Assembly (NCBI RefSeq): GCF_000576635.1
Contig: NZ_AVFL01000014.1
Span: forward strand, 62,001 to 126,000
DNA: 64,000 nt
Reading direction: 5' to 3'
From: Skermanella stibiiresistens SB22
Lineage (GTDB): Bacteria; Pseudomonadota; Alphaproteobacteria; Azospirillales; Azospirillaceae
Below are positions 42,351 to 50,116 of this stretch, piece by piece (position 1 is the first letter of the stretch; each line of letters starts with the position of its first letter). Made by a program: the position numbers and the translations under genes. Under the pieces are notes generated by a model, which was not told the origin of the DNA, did not search any database, and saw only the letters and a list, made by a program, of their open reading frames with translations.

Positions 42351-43460
42351 ATGCCGTTCGAATACCAAGCCGCCGTGCTTCACGCCGTAGGATCTCCCCT
42401 CGCGATCGAGACGGTGGTGGCGCCCGATCTGGCACCGACGGACGTGCTCGTGCGTATCCGGGCCGCCGGCCTGTGCCACACCGATCTGGAAGTGATGCGT
42501 GGCCAACTACGCTATCCCCTGCCGATCGTCCTGGGGCACGAGGCCGCCGGTGTCGTCGAGGCGGTGGGAGCGGAGGCGCGCGGCGTCACGCCGGGCGACC
42601 ATGTGGTGCTGTCGTGGAATCCCCACTGCGGCCAATGCTTCTATTGCGACCGCGACCTTCCAATCCTCTGCGACACCTATCAGCGCGAAGGCGCCAAGGC
42701 TCTGCGATTCGACGGCGCGTCCCCCGCCCGCCTGAAGGATGGGCGCGACCTGCACCACCTGATGTTCCTCGGAGCGTTCGGCGAATACTGCGTCGTGCCC
42801 GACCAGTCCGCCATTCCGATCCCCCACGCCATGCCATTCGACGCAGCCTGTCTGATCGGCTGCGGCGTGATGACCGGCGCCGGGGCGGCCTTGAACATCG
42901 CGGAGATCGGCGCCGGCGATACCGTGCTGGTGATCGGCTGCGGCGCCGTCGGCCTCGCCGCCGTCCAGGGTTCCCGTTTGGCCGGCGCCGCGCGGATCTT
43001 CGCCTGCGAATTGGACCCCGGAAAACTCGATCTGGCCTTGTCGATGGGGGCCACCGACCTGATCGACGCTGGGCGGCAGGATGCCGTGGCACTGATCAAG
43101 GCCGCCACCGAGGGCCGTGGCGCCGATGTCGTGCTGGAATCGGCCGGCAGCCCGGCCGCCTTCCGCGTCACCGTCGAGGCGGTCCGGCCCGGCGGCCAAG
43201 TCGTCTGGTTGGGCAAGGTCGATGTCGACCAGGATGTGGCGCTCCGCTGGGGGGCGCTGATGGGCGAGAAGCGCATCCGGCGCTCCAGCTATGGCGGGGC
43301 GCGCCCGGCCCGCGACTTCCCGATGCTGGCCCAGGCCTATCTGGACGGCACGCTGAAGTTGGACGAATTGATCACCCGCCGCATCGGGTTGTCCGAGATC
43401 AACGCCGGTTTCGACGCCCTGGCGAAAGGCGAGGCGATCCGCAGCGTCGTCATGTTTTGA
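42351..43460 (+). CDS. Zinc-dependent alcohol dehydrogenase, class III-like
   Basis: 369 aa. Catalytic zinc ligands are C42 (AGLCHTDLEV), H63-E64 (LGHEAAG) and a later Cys (LIGCGV). The structural zinc uses C93, C96, C99 and C107 (NPHCGQCFYCDRDLPILC). The NAD site is VIGCGAVGLAAVQG (~195). The pattern is that of class III-like medium-chain dehydrogenases, which oxidise primary alcohols or glutathione adducts. It sits between the MFS carrier and the fatty-acid-hydroxylase-like protein, so it may oxidise an alcohol made by the latter. This is inference from neighbourhood. Confidence 0.87.
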   Translation: MPFEYQAAVLHAVGSPLAIETVVAPDLAPTDVLVRIRAAGLCHTDLEVMRGQLRYPLPIVLGHEAAGVVEAVGAEARGVTPGDHVVLSWNPHCGQCFYCDRDLPILCDTYQREGAKALRFDGASPARLKDGRDLHHLMFLGAFGEYCVVPDQSAIPIPHAMPFDAACLIGCGVMTGAGAALNIAEIGAGDTVLVIGCGAVGLAAVQGSRLAGAARIFACELDPGKLDLALSMGATDLIDAGRQDAVALIKAATEGRGADVVLESAGSPAAFRVTVEAVRPGGQVVWLGKVDVDQDVALRWGALMGEKRIRRSSYGGARPARDFPMLAQAYLDGTLKLDELITRRIGLSEINAGFDALAKGEAIRSVVMF

Positions 43461-43510
43461 GCGCCGTCCGGATCGGGGGTGGACATAGGAAGCCCCATCT
43501 GATACTCTAC

Positions 43511-43520
43511 TGACATATCA
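43511..43520. promoter_or_regulatory. Putative GntR operator, site 2 (TGACATATCA)
   Basis: Context CTAC-TGACATATCA-GTCAT, 33 bp upstream of the hydroxylase ATG, probably overlapping its promoter or transcription start. It matches sites 1 and 3 at eight or more of ten core bases plus flanks. Confidence 0.65.
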
Positions 43521-43552
43521 GTCATAGACAAAGACTTAGGAGGAAACGCCCG

Positions 43553-44341
43553 ATGGAACTCTCGGCAACTCCGATGAGCGATCGGCAGCGCAAATACCGC
43601 GAGACCTACCGGGAACGCGTCGCCGGCTGGTACAATGGATGGCTGCACGTCTTCATCATCTACACGATCGGCTTCACGGCGCTGTACATCTACGGAGCCA
43701 ACCTCCATCAGGTGCGATGGTGGGAATGGCTGATCGTGCCCGTGACGCTGGTCGGCGCCAACTACTTCGAATGGCTGCTGCACCGCTACGTGATGCACCG
43801 CCCGTCGAGTATCTCGGCGTTTCGGGCGATCTATAACCGCCACACGCTGATGCATCACCAGTTCTTCACCGAGAAGGAAATGCGCTTCGCCGATCACCAC
43901 GACTGGCGCGTCACCTTCTTCCCGCCCTACGCGCTCGCCACGTTCACTCTGATGTCGATCCCCGGCGCCATCGCTCTGGGCTGGCTGATCTCGCCGAATG
44001 TCGGGTGGCTGTTCATCACGGCGACGACGTCGATGTACCTGATTTACGAGTTCATGCACTTCTGCTGCCATGTCGAAGACAACTGGTTCGTCCGCAACAT
44101 GCCGTTCGTCAACACGATCCGGCGGCACCACACCGCCCATCACGAGCAGTCGATCATGATGGAGCGCAACATGAACCTGACCTTCCCGGTGATGGATTGG
44201 CTATTCGGCACCTCCGACCTGAACCGCGGATTGGTCGGCCACCTGTTCAACGGCTACGACACCCGCTTCGTCAGGCGTGACATGCGCAGGACCTCGCGGA
44301 CCCCGAAGCCGGCGGCGAACCACACCGTCGCGGCCGAGTGA
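43553..44341 (+). CDS. Fatty acid hydroxylase/sterol desaturase family membrane protein
   Basis: 262 aa with about four membrane segments and the histidine boxes that bind the di-iron centre: HRYVMH (77-82), HTLMHHQF (97-104), HFCCH and HHTAHH (near 197). This family hydroxylates or desaturates alkyl chains, sterols or carotenoid rings with oxygen and an electron donor. The substrate is not evident. AGGAGGAAACGCCCG precedes the ATG at 43553. The gene has its own operator-like site 33 bp upstream and an intrinsic terminator 40 bp downstream, so it is probably a single-gene unit in the regulon. Confidence 0.85.
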   Translation: MELSATPMSDRQRKYRETYRERVAGWYNGWLHVFIIYTIGFTALYIYGANLHQVRWWEWLIVPVTLVGANYFEWLLHRYVMHRPSSISAFRAIYNRHTLMHHQFFTEKEMRFADHHDWRVTFFPPYALATFTLMSIPGAIALGWLISPNVGWLFITATTSMYLIYEFMHFCCHVEDNWFVRNMPFVNTIRRHHTAHHEQSIMMERNMNLTFPVMDWLFGTSDLNRGLVGHLFNGYDTRFVRRDMRRTSRTPKPAANHTVAAE

Positions 44342-44381
44342 GCGGTACGGTACTTCCAGAACGACCCTGATCATGAAAAAG

Positions 44382-44411
44382 CCCCGGCGGAACGCTTCCG
44401 CCGGGGTTTTT
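44382..44411. terminator. Bidirectional intrinsic terminator
   Basis: A perfect 11-bp stem, CCCCGGCGGAA (44382-44392) and TTCCGCCGGGG (44396-44406), with loop CGC, is followed by TTTTT. AAAAAG precedes it, so it serves the hydroxylase gene and the convergent DUF6166 gene alike. Confidence 0.92.
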
Positions 44412-44433
44412 ACCATTCTTGAAACCCGCCGCG

Positions 44434-44748
44434 TCAGCTCGCGCGCTCCGAGCGGGGCGATGCCACACCCAGGACCTCGTCGATATCCGCCGATGTCATT
44501 TCCCATTCGTTGGCGAAATTCGCCACCGCCGCCGTCATGAAGGACTTGTAGCGGGCCAGCGCCGTCTCATCGCCGGCGTGATTGGCCAGGATCGCAAGAG
44601 CCAACTGCGCCGGGGCGTCGCCCTCGTAGCTCCACTCGAAACCCTCCCCGGACAATCGCTTCAGATCCGTCCGCTCGGCCAGGGGTTCGCCATCCACCGT
44701 CACCAGGATGCCGTCGATCGTGCGATCACCGCGATACGTCTTGTTCAT
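44434..44748 (-). CDS. DUF6166 family protein
   Basis: 104 aa, soluble. I recognise the pattern of DUF6166 proteins: an N-terminal YRGDRTIDGILVTVDG strand pair, then GFEWSYEGDAPAQLALAILA (a Trp-Gly/Ser-Tyr ... Gly-x-x-Pro-x-Gln-Leu-Ala block), then a helix with FMTAAVANFANEWEMTSADI. The function is unknown. CGGGAGGAGACA lies just ahead of the ATG at 44748. Operator site 3 (44784) lies 36 bp upstream in the space shared with the divergent membrane-protein gene. Confidence 0.75.
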   Translation of the reverse strand: MNKTYRGDRTIDGILVTVDGEPLAERTDLKRLSGEGFEWSYEGDAPAQLALAILANHAGDETALARYKSFMTAAVANFANEWEMTSADIDEVLGVASPRSERAS

Positions 44749-44783
44749 TGTCTCCTCCCGTGAGCTTGCATCTAGCATGGTAG

Positions 44784-44793
44784 TGATATATCA
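44784..44793. promoter_or_regulatory. Putative GntR operator, site 3 (TGATATATCA)
   Basis: The only perfect 10-bp palindrome of the set, with context GTAG-TGATATATCA-TTCAT, between the divergent DUF6166 and membrane-protein genes (36 and 41 bp from their starts). One site could control both. Confidence 0.7.
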
Positions 44794-44834
44794 TTCATAT
44801 CACAAGAAGCCAAACGTTGGGAGGAAACGATGCG

Positions 44835-45215
44835 ATGACCAACATCGAACCGAACTTGATGGCGCTTCCCTGGTTCTGCGTCCCGCTGGCGATCGGCTGC
44901 GTGGCTTTCCTGACACTCGCCGGCATGCTGCCCCTGTCTTCCCGCCCCGACGCCGCGCGGGGCCGGGGCTCGGGTCTCCTGATCCTGTCGAACTCGGCGC
45001 TCCTCCTCGCGTTGGCGGCCGGGACAGCGCTTCACGCGCTGACGGAATTGCGCTGGACCACGGTCGTCGTCGTCGGTGGCGTGATCTTGCTGTTCTCGCC
45101 CCTGCTCTTCCAGATCTGGCCAGCCGCCTGGCGCGACAACCGCACCGGCCTGGGGCTGCTGGCGATGGTCCAAGCCATCACCTTGGCCGCCCTCCCCCTA
45201 ACCAGTATTTCCTGA
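44835..45215 (+). CDS. Hypothetical four-helix membrane protein
   Basis: 126 aa with four hydrophobic segments: WFCVPLAIGCVAFLTLAGML, GLLILSNSALLLALAAGTAL, TTVVVVGGVILLFSPLLF and TGLGLLAMVQAITLAALPL. No motif points to a family. GGGAGGAAACG precedes the ATG at 44835. It is followed 27 bp later by another small membrane protein, and both are preceded by operator site 3, so they form a small operon of the GntR regulon. The pair could be subunits or an electron-transfer partner of the hydroxylase; that is only a guess. Confidence 0.7.
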   Translation: MTNIEPNLMALPWFCVPLAIGCVAFLTLAGMLPLSSRPDAARGRGSGLLILSNSALLLALAAGTALHALTELRWTTVVVVGGVILLFSPLLFQIWPAAWRDNRTGLGLLAMVQAITLAALPLTSIS

Positions 45216-45242
45216 TCCATCACAAACGCTTGGAGGCCGTTC

Positions 45243-45437
45243 ATGCCATTTCCCATCAAGATGACATTGACCGTGATCGTCATCCTCGCCGCCGCCGGCG
45301 CCTATCTGTTCCAGGACTCGATCGGGCAGGTCGGCCCGAAATACGCGGTCCTGTTCCTGGGCGTCTTCATGGCCGTCGCCATGTGGGTTTTCCCCGAGGT
45401 GACGCGGAAAGGGTCGGACCGGCGCGGCCAGCGCTGA
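45243..45437 (+). CDS. Small two-helix membrane protein
   Basis: 64 aa: one hydrophobic helix at residues ~7-24 (MTLTVIVILAAAGAYLF) and one at ~35-50 (AVLFLGVFMAVAMWVF), then a charged tail RKGSDRRGQR. TTGGAGGCCGTTC precedes the ATG at 45243. The family is unknown. It is co-directional with, and 27 bp after, the four-helix protein gene. Confidence 0.65.
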   Translation: MPFPIKMTLTVIVILAAAGAYLFQDSIGQVGPKYAVLFLGVFMAVAMWVFPEVTRKGSDRRGQR

Positions 45438-45470
45438 ACCGGCTTATCTTGAAAGCGACCGGTCCGCCAT

Positions 45471-45480
45471 GACATATACG
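45471..45480. promoter_or_regulatory. Degenerate operator copy ahead of the GntR gene
   Basis: TGACATATAC keeps eight of ten bases of TGACATATCA and lies 54 bp upstream of the GntR start. It is a weaker candidate for autoregulation. Confidence 0.35.
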
Positions 45481-45524
45481 CCCTACCGGAACCGTAGGGC
45501 CGGAACAGTCGGGGTGACGCGGCC

Positions 45525-46250
45525 GTGGTGAGCATGAAGTCCTTGAAAAACCGTGGTTCCGCCGATGCCGCCGAAGGCGGCGGGACAGCTTCCGCTCCCG
45601 CCACGGCTCCAGACGAGAGCACGATGACCGAGCGGGCCTATCGCCAGCTTGAGGAACTGATCGTCACTCTCCAACTGCCACCCGGCACCATCTTGTCGGA
45701 ACAGATGCTGTCGCAGAGGCTGGAGATCGGCCGCACCCCCATCCGGGAAGCCCTCCAGCGTCTGGCCCTGGACGGCTTGGTCACCATCCTGCCGCGCCGG
45801 GGCATCCTGGTGTCGGAGATTAACCTGCGGACCCAGCTACGCCTGCTGGAAGTCAGGCGGGAGTTGGAGCGGCTGATGGCGCGGGGGGCGGCCGAGCGCG
45901 CCAACGCCGTCGAACTGGCGGAGTTCGACCAGATCGCCACCAGCATGCTGGACGCCTCGCGCGACTCCGACGACATCACTTTCATGCGGCTCGACCTGCG
46001 CCTCAACCTGCTGATCGCCCAGGCGGCCCGGAACGAGTTCGCGGCCCGCTCGATGAGCCTGATGCACGGCCTGTCGCGCCGTTTCTGGTACCAGCACTAC
46101 AAGGAGGTCGCGGACCTGCCGCTATCGGCGAAGCTCCACGCCGGCGTCGCCAGGGCGATCACCCAGCGCGACCCCGTGGCCGCGGCCGGGGCGTCCGACC
46201 GCCTGATGGACTACATCGAGACCTTCACGCGCAAGACGATCGACTCCTGA
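45525..46250 (+). CDS. GntR-family regulator (FCD type)
   Basis: About 241 aa. The winged helix is at ~34-100, with LSEQMLSQRLEIGRTPIREAL and the recognition-helix block QRLALDGLVTILPRRGILV. The C-terminal ~130 residues are an all-helical FCD ligand domain (RLLEVRRELERLMARGAAERA and so on), the FadR/VanR half of the family. The first ~33 residues are Ala/Gly/Ser-rich and probably disordered. Start is GTG at 45525 or ATG at 45534; neither has a strong ribosome site. It is the only regulator in 40.7-46.3 kb and the best candidate to bind TGAYATRTCA. Confidence 0.87.
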   Translation: MVSMKSLKNRGSADAAEGGGTASAPATAPDESTMTERAYRQLEELIVTLQLPPGTILSEQMLSQRLEIGRTPIREALQRLALDGLVTILPRRGILVSEINLRTQLRLLEVRRELERLMARGAAERANAVELAEFDQIATSMLDASRDSDDITFMRLDLRLNLLIAQAARNEFAARSMSLMHGLSRRFWYQHYKEVADLPLSAKLHAGVARAITQRDPVAAAGASDRLMDYIETFTRKTIDS

Positions 46251-46321
46251 GTCGGTCCAGGTCGCACGGCGTTTATGTTTGCCTGCCAAAGACTTCGATC
46301 GTGTGCTAATTTCCGCGCATC

Positions 46322-47842
46322 ATGGAAGACGTCGTTATTGGCATTGATCTCAGCACCACGACCTGCAAGGCGATCGCCTGGAGCCGCGATGGCCGGGCGA
46401 TCTCGCAGGGACGTGCCCCGCTCGGCCTGGAGCGCCCCGCGCCCAACGCCTACGAGCAGCACCCCGCCGATTGGTGGCGCGCCGCTCAGTTGGCCCTATC
46501 GGAGGCGCTGGCGACCATCTCCGCCGCCTCGGTCGCTGCGGTCGCCGTGGTCAACCAGCGGGAAACCGTCGCGGTCACCGACGAGAGCGACGTACCGCTG
46601 CGTCCCGCGATCCTGTGGCTGGACGAACGGCGCAAGGCCGAGGTCAACGCCATGTCGGCCCGCGTCGGCGTCGAGCGGATGCACAGACTGACCGGCAAGC
46701 CGCTGGACTTCGCGCCGGCCGTCTATAGCCTCGCCTGGATGGCGCGGGCGGAGCCAGAGCTGTTCGGCCACATCCGCCACGTCTACGACCCGCACGCTTG
46801 GCTCGTCCGCCGCCTGACCGGTGAGTTCGCCACCAGCTGGGCCAGCGCTGATCCCCTGGGCGCATTCGACATCGCCGAACACCGCTGGTCCGACGACGTG
46901 ATCCAGGCCCTGCCGAGCCCGCTGCCGACGGACAGGTTCCCATCCGCCTTCGCTCCGGGAACCATCGTCGGGCAGGTGACGGCGGAGGCGGCGGAGTTGA
47001 CCGGCCTCCGCGCCGGGACGCCTGTGGTGGCCGGTGGTGGCGATGGGCAAGCGGGCGGCCTCGGCACGGGTGTCGCGAGATCCGGCACCGCCTATCTCAA
47101 TCTCGGCACCGCGATCGTCTCGGGTGTCTACGACCAGGCGCCCCAAATCGACCCGGCGTTCCGCACCATGTGTGCGATCGACCGGCGAGGCTACATCCTC
47201 GAAACCTCACTTCGATCGGGAACTTTGCTCGTCAACTCCATGATTCGGCAGATGTTCGGCCTCGATCCAGACGCCGATCCCGGCATCTTCCGCAGGCTGG
47301 AGGCCGAGGCCGCCGCCGTGCCGCGCGGCAGCGCCGGGTTGATGCTGCTGCCGTACTGGAACGGCGTGATGAACCCCTACTGGGACCAGGATGCCCGGGG
47401 CTGCCTGCTCGGCCTGTCACCCGACCATGGCCGAGGAGAGATCTACCGCGCGCTGCTGGAGGGAATAGCGTTGGAGCAGGCCTTCGCGACCGACAAGGTG
47501 GTGGCTGCCACGGGCCAGCCGGTCGACAGCTTCGTCGCGATCGGCGGCGGCTCGGCCAGCGATCCGTGGTGCCAGATCATGGCCGACATCACCCGCCGCC
47601 CCGTGGTCCGCGCCGAGACGGCCGAGGCGTCCAGCCTCGGCGCCGGCATCGCGGCGGCGGTCGGTGCCGGCTGGTACCCGGACTTCGAGGCGGCGGCCAC
47701 CGCCATGACGCACACCGGAGTGGCGTTCGAGCCGGATCCCGCCCACGCCGATTTCCACGCCGAGCTGCTCGGCCTCTACGCCGACCTCTACCCGCGGCTC
47801 CGCGACCTGTTCCCCCGTCTGGCGCGACTCAACCGGCGCTGA
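46322..47842 (+). CDS. FGGY-family pentulose kinase (xylulokinase-like)
   Basis: 506 aa. The N-terminal loop VVIGIDLSTTTCKAIAWS, then VAVVNQRETVAVTDE, LRPAILWLDERRKAE, the second phosphate motif TAYLNLGTAIVSGVY and the C-terminal SFVAIGGGSASDPWCQIM are all FGGY family. The Gln-Arg-Glu-Thr block resembles glycerol and xylulose kinases. It is on the plus strand and ends 14 bp inside the convergent SDR gene of the polyol operon. It probably phosphorylates the ketose made by the dehydrogenases there. It may have its own promoter at 46251-46321. Confidence 0.82.
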   Translation: MEDVVIGIDLSTTTCKAIAWSRDGRAISQGRAPLGLERPAPNAYEQHPADWWRAAQLALSEALATISAASVAAVAVVNQRETVAVTDESDVPLRPAILWLDERRKAEVNAMSARVGVERMHRLTGKPLDFAPAVYSLAWMARAEPELFGHIRHVYDPHAWLVRRLTGEFATSWASADPLGAFDIAEHRWSDDVIQALPSPLPTDRFPSAFAPGTIVGQVTAEAAELTGLRAGTPVVAGGGDGQAGGLGTGVARSGTAYLNLGTAIVSGVYDQAPQIDPAFRTMCAIDRRGYILETSLRSGTLLVNSMIRQMFGLDPDADPGIFRRLEAEAAAVPRGSAGLMLLPYWNGVMNPYWDQDARGCLLGLSPDHGRGEIYRALLEGIALEQAFATDKVVAATGQPVDSFVAIGGGSASDPWCQIMADITRRPVVRAETAEASSLGAGIAAAVGAGWYPDFEAAATAMTHTGVAFEPDPAHADFHAELLGLYADLYPRLRDLFPRLARLNRR

Positions 47843-48524
47843 AGCCGCCGTCGACCGTCAGGGTCGTGCCGTGGATCATCGCGGCGGCGTCGCTCAGCAG
47901 AAAGGCGATCGACGCCGCCACCTCGGCTGGCTGGGCGAAGCGGCCCAGCGGGACGCGGGCGAGCATCGGCCCCGACTTGGCCGGATCGCTCCACGCCTTG
48001 TCGGCCATGGGCGTCAGCGTCACGATCGGGTTCAGGCTGTTGACCCGGATGCCGTGGGATCCCAGTTCCAGCGCCATCACGCGGGTGATGGCGTCGAGCG
48101 CCGCCTTGGATGCGCAATAGGCGGTGTGATCCCGCGTCCCGACATCGGCGGCCAAGCTGGACACGTTGACGATGGCGCCGGGCACGCCGCGCCGGATCAG
48201 GTCGCGGGCGACCTCCTGGGCCACGATCATGGGTGCTCGGGCATTGACCGCCAGGGTGCGGTCGAAGGTCTCGGCGTTGGTGTCGAGAAAGCTCTCCAGC
48301 TCGACGATCCCGGCGCAGTTGACCAGCAGATCGATCGGCAGGACCGAGCGGACGGCTGACTTGGTCGCCTCGACGTCGGACAGGTCGGCCATCCCGCGGT
48401 CGAAGGCGATCACCTCGGCGCCGCAATCCGCCAGCAGCTTGGCGGTCTCCTTGCCGATGCCCTTCGCCGCCCCTGTCACCAAAGCGCGCTTGCCGCCGAA
48501 GTCGTATCGCACCATCCCGCTCAC
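47829..48524 (-). CDS. SDR, L-xylulose reductase/polyol dehydrogenase-like
   Basis: 231 aa. TGAAKGIG (17-24), VNCAG (68-72), S123, Y136 and K140 (TAYCASKAALDAIT) complete the SDR active site. The stretches NVSSLAADVGTRDHTAYCASKAA (tested in parts) and SDPAKSGPMLARVPLGRFA resemble mammalian L-xylulose reductase (DCXR) closely, so a xylitol/xylulose-type reaction is likely. The start overlaps the SIS gene stop by four bases. It is the last gene of the leftward polyol operon. Confidence 0.85.
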   Translation of the reverse strand: MSGMVRYDFGGKRALVTGAAKGIGKETAKLLADCGAEVIAFDRGMADLSDVEATKSAVRSVLPIDLLVNCAGIVELESFLDTNAETFDRTLAVNARAPMIVAQEVARDLIRRGVPGAIVNVSSLAADVGTRDHTAYCASKAALDAITRVMALELGSHGIRVNSLNPIVTLTPMADKAWSDPAKSGPMLARVPLGRFAQPAEVAASIAFLLSDAAAMIHGTTLTVDGGFSAG

Positions 48525-49087
48525 TCCAGGTTCGTGTGGCGGGCGCGCATGTCCTCGGCGCTGATGCCAAGCCGCTGGCGCAGCAGCAGCACCAACACCT
48601 CGAAGAAGACGTATTGCGCGCCCTCGAAGGCGCTGCCCATGGACAGGACCGCGCTGGCCGCCGCTCCGCTGTCGTTCGCCATGGTCTGGGCCGGCAGGAA
48701 CATCACCAGATCGGCGGTCCGCGCGGCTCCACCGGCAGGCTGGGCCGTGATCACCGCCACCTTGGCACCCGCTTCGCGGGCGACGCCGATCAGGGCCATG
48801 ATGGTCGAGAACCCGCCCGGTCCGGCGCTGACCACCAGGAGGTCACCGGCCCCGATCGCCGGCGTGGTCATGTCGCCAACGGGATGGGCCTCCAGCCCCA
48901 TGTGGAACAGGCGCATGGTCAGCGCCCGCATCATCAGCCCCTCGCGCCCGACGCCGTGGAGCACGATCCTCCGCGCCGCCGCCAGCGCCTCGACCAGGGC
49001 GTCCACCTGGCTCCCGTCGATGGTCTCGAAGGTCCGGGCGATCTCGGCGCAAGCCTGTGACGCCAGTTCCCCAACGGTCTCGGTCAT
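48521..49087 (-). CDS. SIS-domain sugar-phosphate isomerase (6-phospho-3-hexuloisomerase-like)
   Basis: 188 aa, a single SIS domain. It has HGVGREGLMMRALTMRLFHMG, the GPGGFSTIMALIGVAREAGAKVAVIT strand-loop-helix that binds the sugar phosphate, and a C-terminal Glu in SAFEGAQYVFFEVLV. Size and pattern match the 6-phospho-3-hexuloisomerase branch, which is often found in polyol and rare-sugar loci with SorC regulators. GAGGAAATGAC precedes the ATG. It is coupled with the SDR (ATGA) and 15 bp after the SorC gene. The substrate is uncertain. Confidence 0.8.
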   Translation of the reverse strand: MTETVGELASQACAEIARTFETIDGSQVDALVEALAAARRIVLHGVGREGLMMRALTMRLFHMGLEAHPVGDMTTPAIGAGDLLVVSAGPGGFSTIMALIGVAREAGAKVAVITAQPAGGAARTADLVMFLPAQTMANDSGAAASAVLSMGSAFEGAQYVFFEVLVLLLRQRLGISAEDMRARHTNLE

Positions 49088-49102
49088 GTCATTTCCTCGG
49101 TT

Positions 49103-50080
49103 TCACTTCCGGGGCGAAGGGTCCGCCAGCCGTTCCGCGGTCGACTCGTCGATCACCAATTCGTGGACGAACTTCCGCGACAGGACGGCCCGGATGATGT
49201 CGGCCTTGTACGGCCCGCCGGAGACCAGCACGACCTTCTTGATGCGGCGGAGGTCTTCCAGGTTCAGCGAGATCACCCGCCGATTCAGCGGATGATCAAC
49301 CTCTTCGCCGTCTTTGTTAAGGTAATGTCCGAGCAGGTCGCCGACCGCTCCGGCGGCCTTCAGCGACTTGGCGTCCTCCGGGCTGACCAGCCCCAGCTCG
49401 ATCATCAGCGACCGCTTGGTCAGATCTCCGACGGTGACCAGCGCGATATCCGCGTCCCGCGCTTTGCCCAACACGTCCTGAACCGATGCCTCCGCCAGGA
49501 TCATATCGCGGTACTCGTCGGAACTCGCGTAGACCGGCGCCGCCAGATAGAAATACGAGCCGCCGAACAGGCTGGCGAAGCTGGACGCGATCTCCGCCGT
49601 GTTGTTGGCGGAGCCGTAATGCAGCCCGCCCAGCAGCGACAGCACCGTCGTGTTGGGCAGCGCTCGTCCCCGCGTTTCCCTCACCGCCTGCCTCAGGGTG
49701 CGGCCCCAGCCGACCGCCAGCGTGCAGCCGTCGAACACCTGATCGTGGATGTAGGGCGCCACCCCGACGCCCAGCACCCGGAAGATGAAGCGGTCGTCGT
49801 CGGGCGTCGGCACCACCGTCACCCGTGACAGCCCATAAAGCCGCTCCAGCTCGTATTCCAGCCTGACGCAGGAGGCCAGCTTGGAGTTGATGCGGATCTG
49901 GACGACACCGGACTCGCGGCTATGCGCCAGCGCCTTGTTGACCCGCACCCGGGTGATGCCGAACCGGTCGGCGATCTGCTGCTGGGTCATGTCCGTGATG
50001 TAGTAGTACCAAGCGATGCGGATGTTCAGCTGCTCGTCGGAGCTGGTGCCCACATCGTCGTCCAGGCTGTTGGTCCGCAC
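49103..50080 (-). CDS. SorC-family sugar-sensing regulator
   Basis: 325 aa. The N-terminal helix-turn-helix is at ~22-60 (AWYYYITDMTQQQIADRFGI, then TRVRVNKALAHSRESGVV). The C-terminal ~260 residues are the SorC sugar-phosphate-binding domain: CTLAVGWGRTLRQAVRETR, TVLSLLGGLHYGSANNTAEI, and VVLVSGGPYKADIIRAVL. GTG at 50080 has AAGGA 8 bases ahead. It is within the polyol operon, after the second permease. Likely targets are the twin palindromes at 54503-54587, through which it would control both divergent units and itself. Confidence 0.88.
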   Translation of the reverse strand: MRTNSLDDDVGTSSDEQLNIRIAWYYYITDMTQQQIADRFGITRVRVNKALAHSRESGVVQIRINSKLASCVRLEYELERLYGLSRVTVVPTPDDDRFIFRVLGVGVAPYIHDQVFDGCTLAVGWGRTLRQAVRETRGRALPNTTVLSLLGGLHYGSANNTAEIASSFASLFGGSYFYLAAPVYASSDEYRDMILAEASVQDVLGKARDADIALVTVGDLTKRSLMIELGLVSPEDAKSLKAAGAVGDLLGHYLNKDGEEVDHPLNRRVISLNLEDLRRIKKVVLVSGGPYKADIIRAVLSRKFVHELVIDESTAERLADPSPRK

Positions 50081-50116
50081 GGCAAATCCTTCTCGCGTCA
50101 GCGTCCCGTGACTGTC

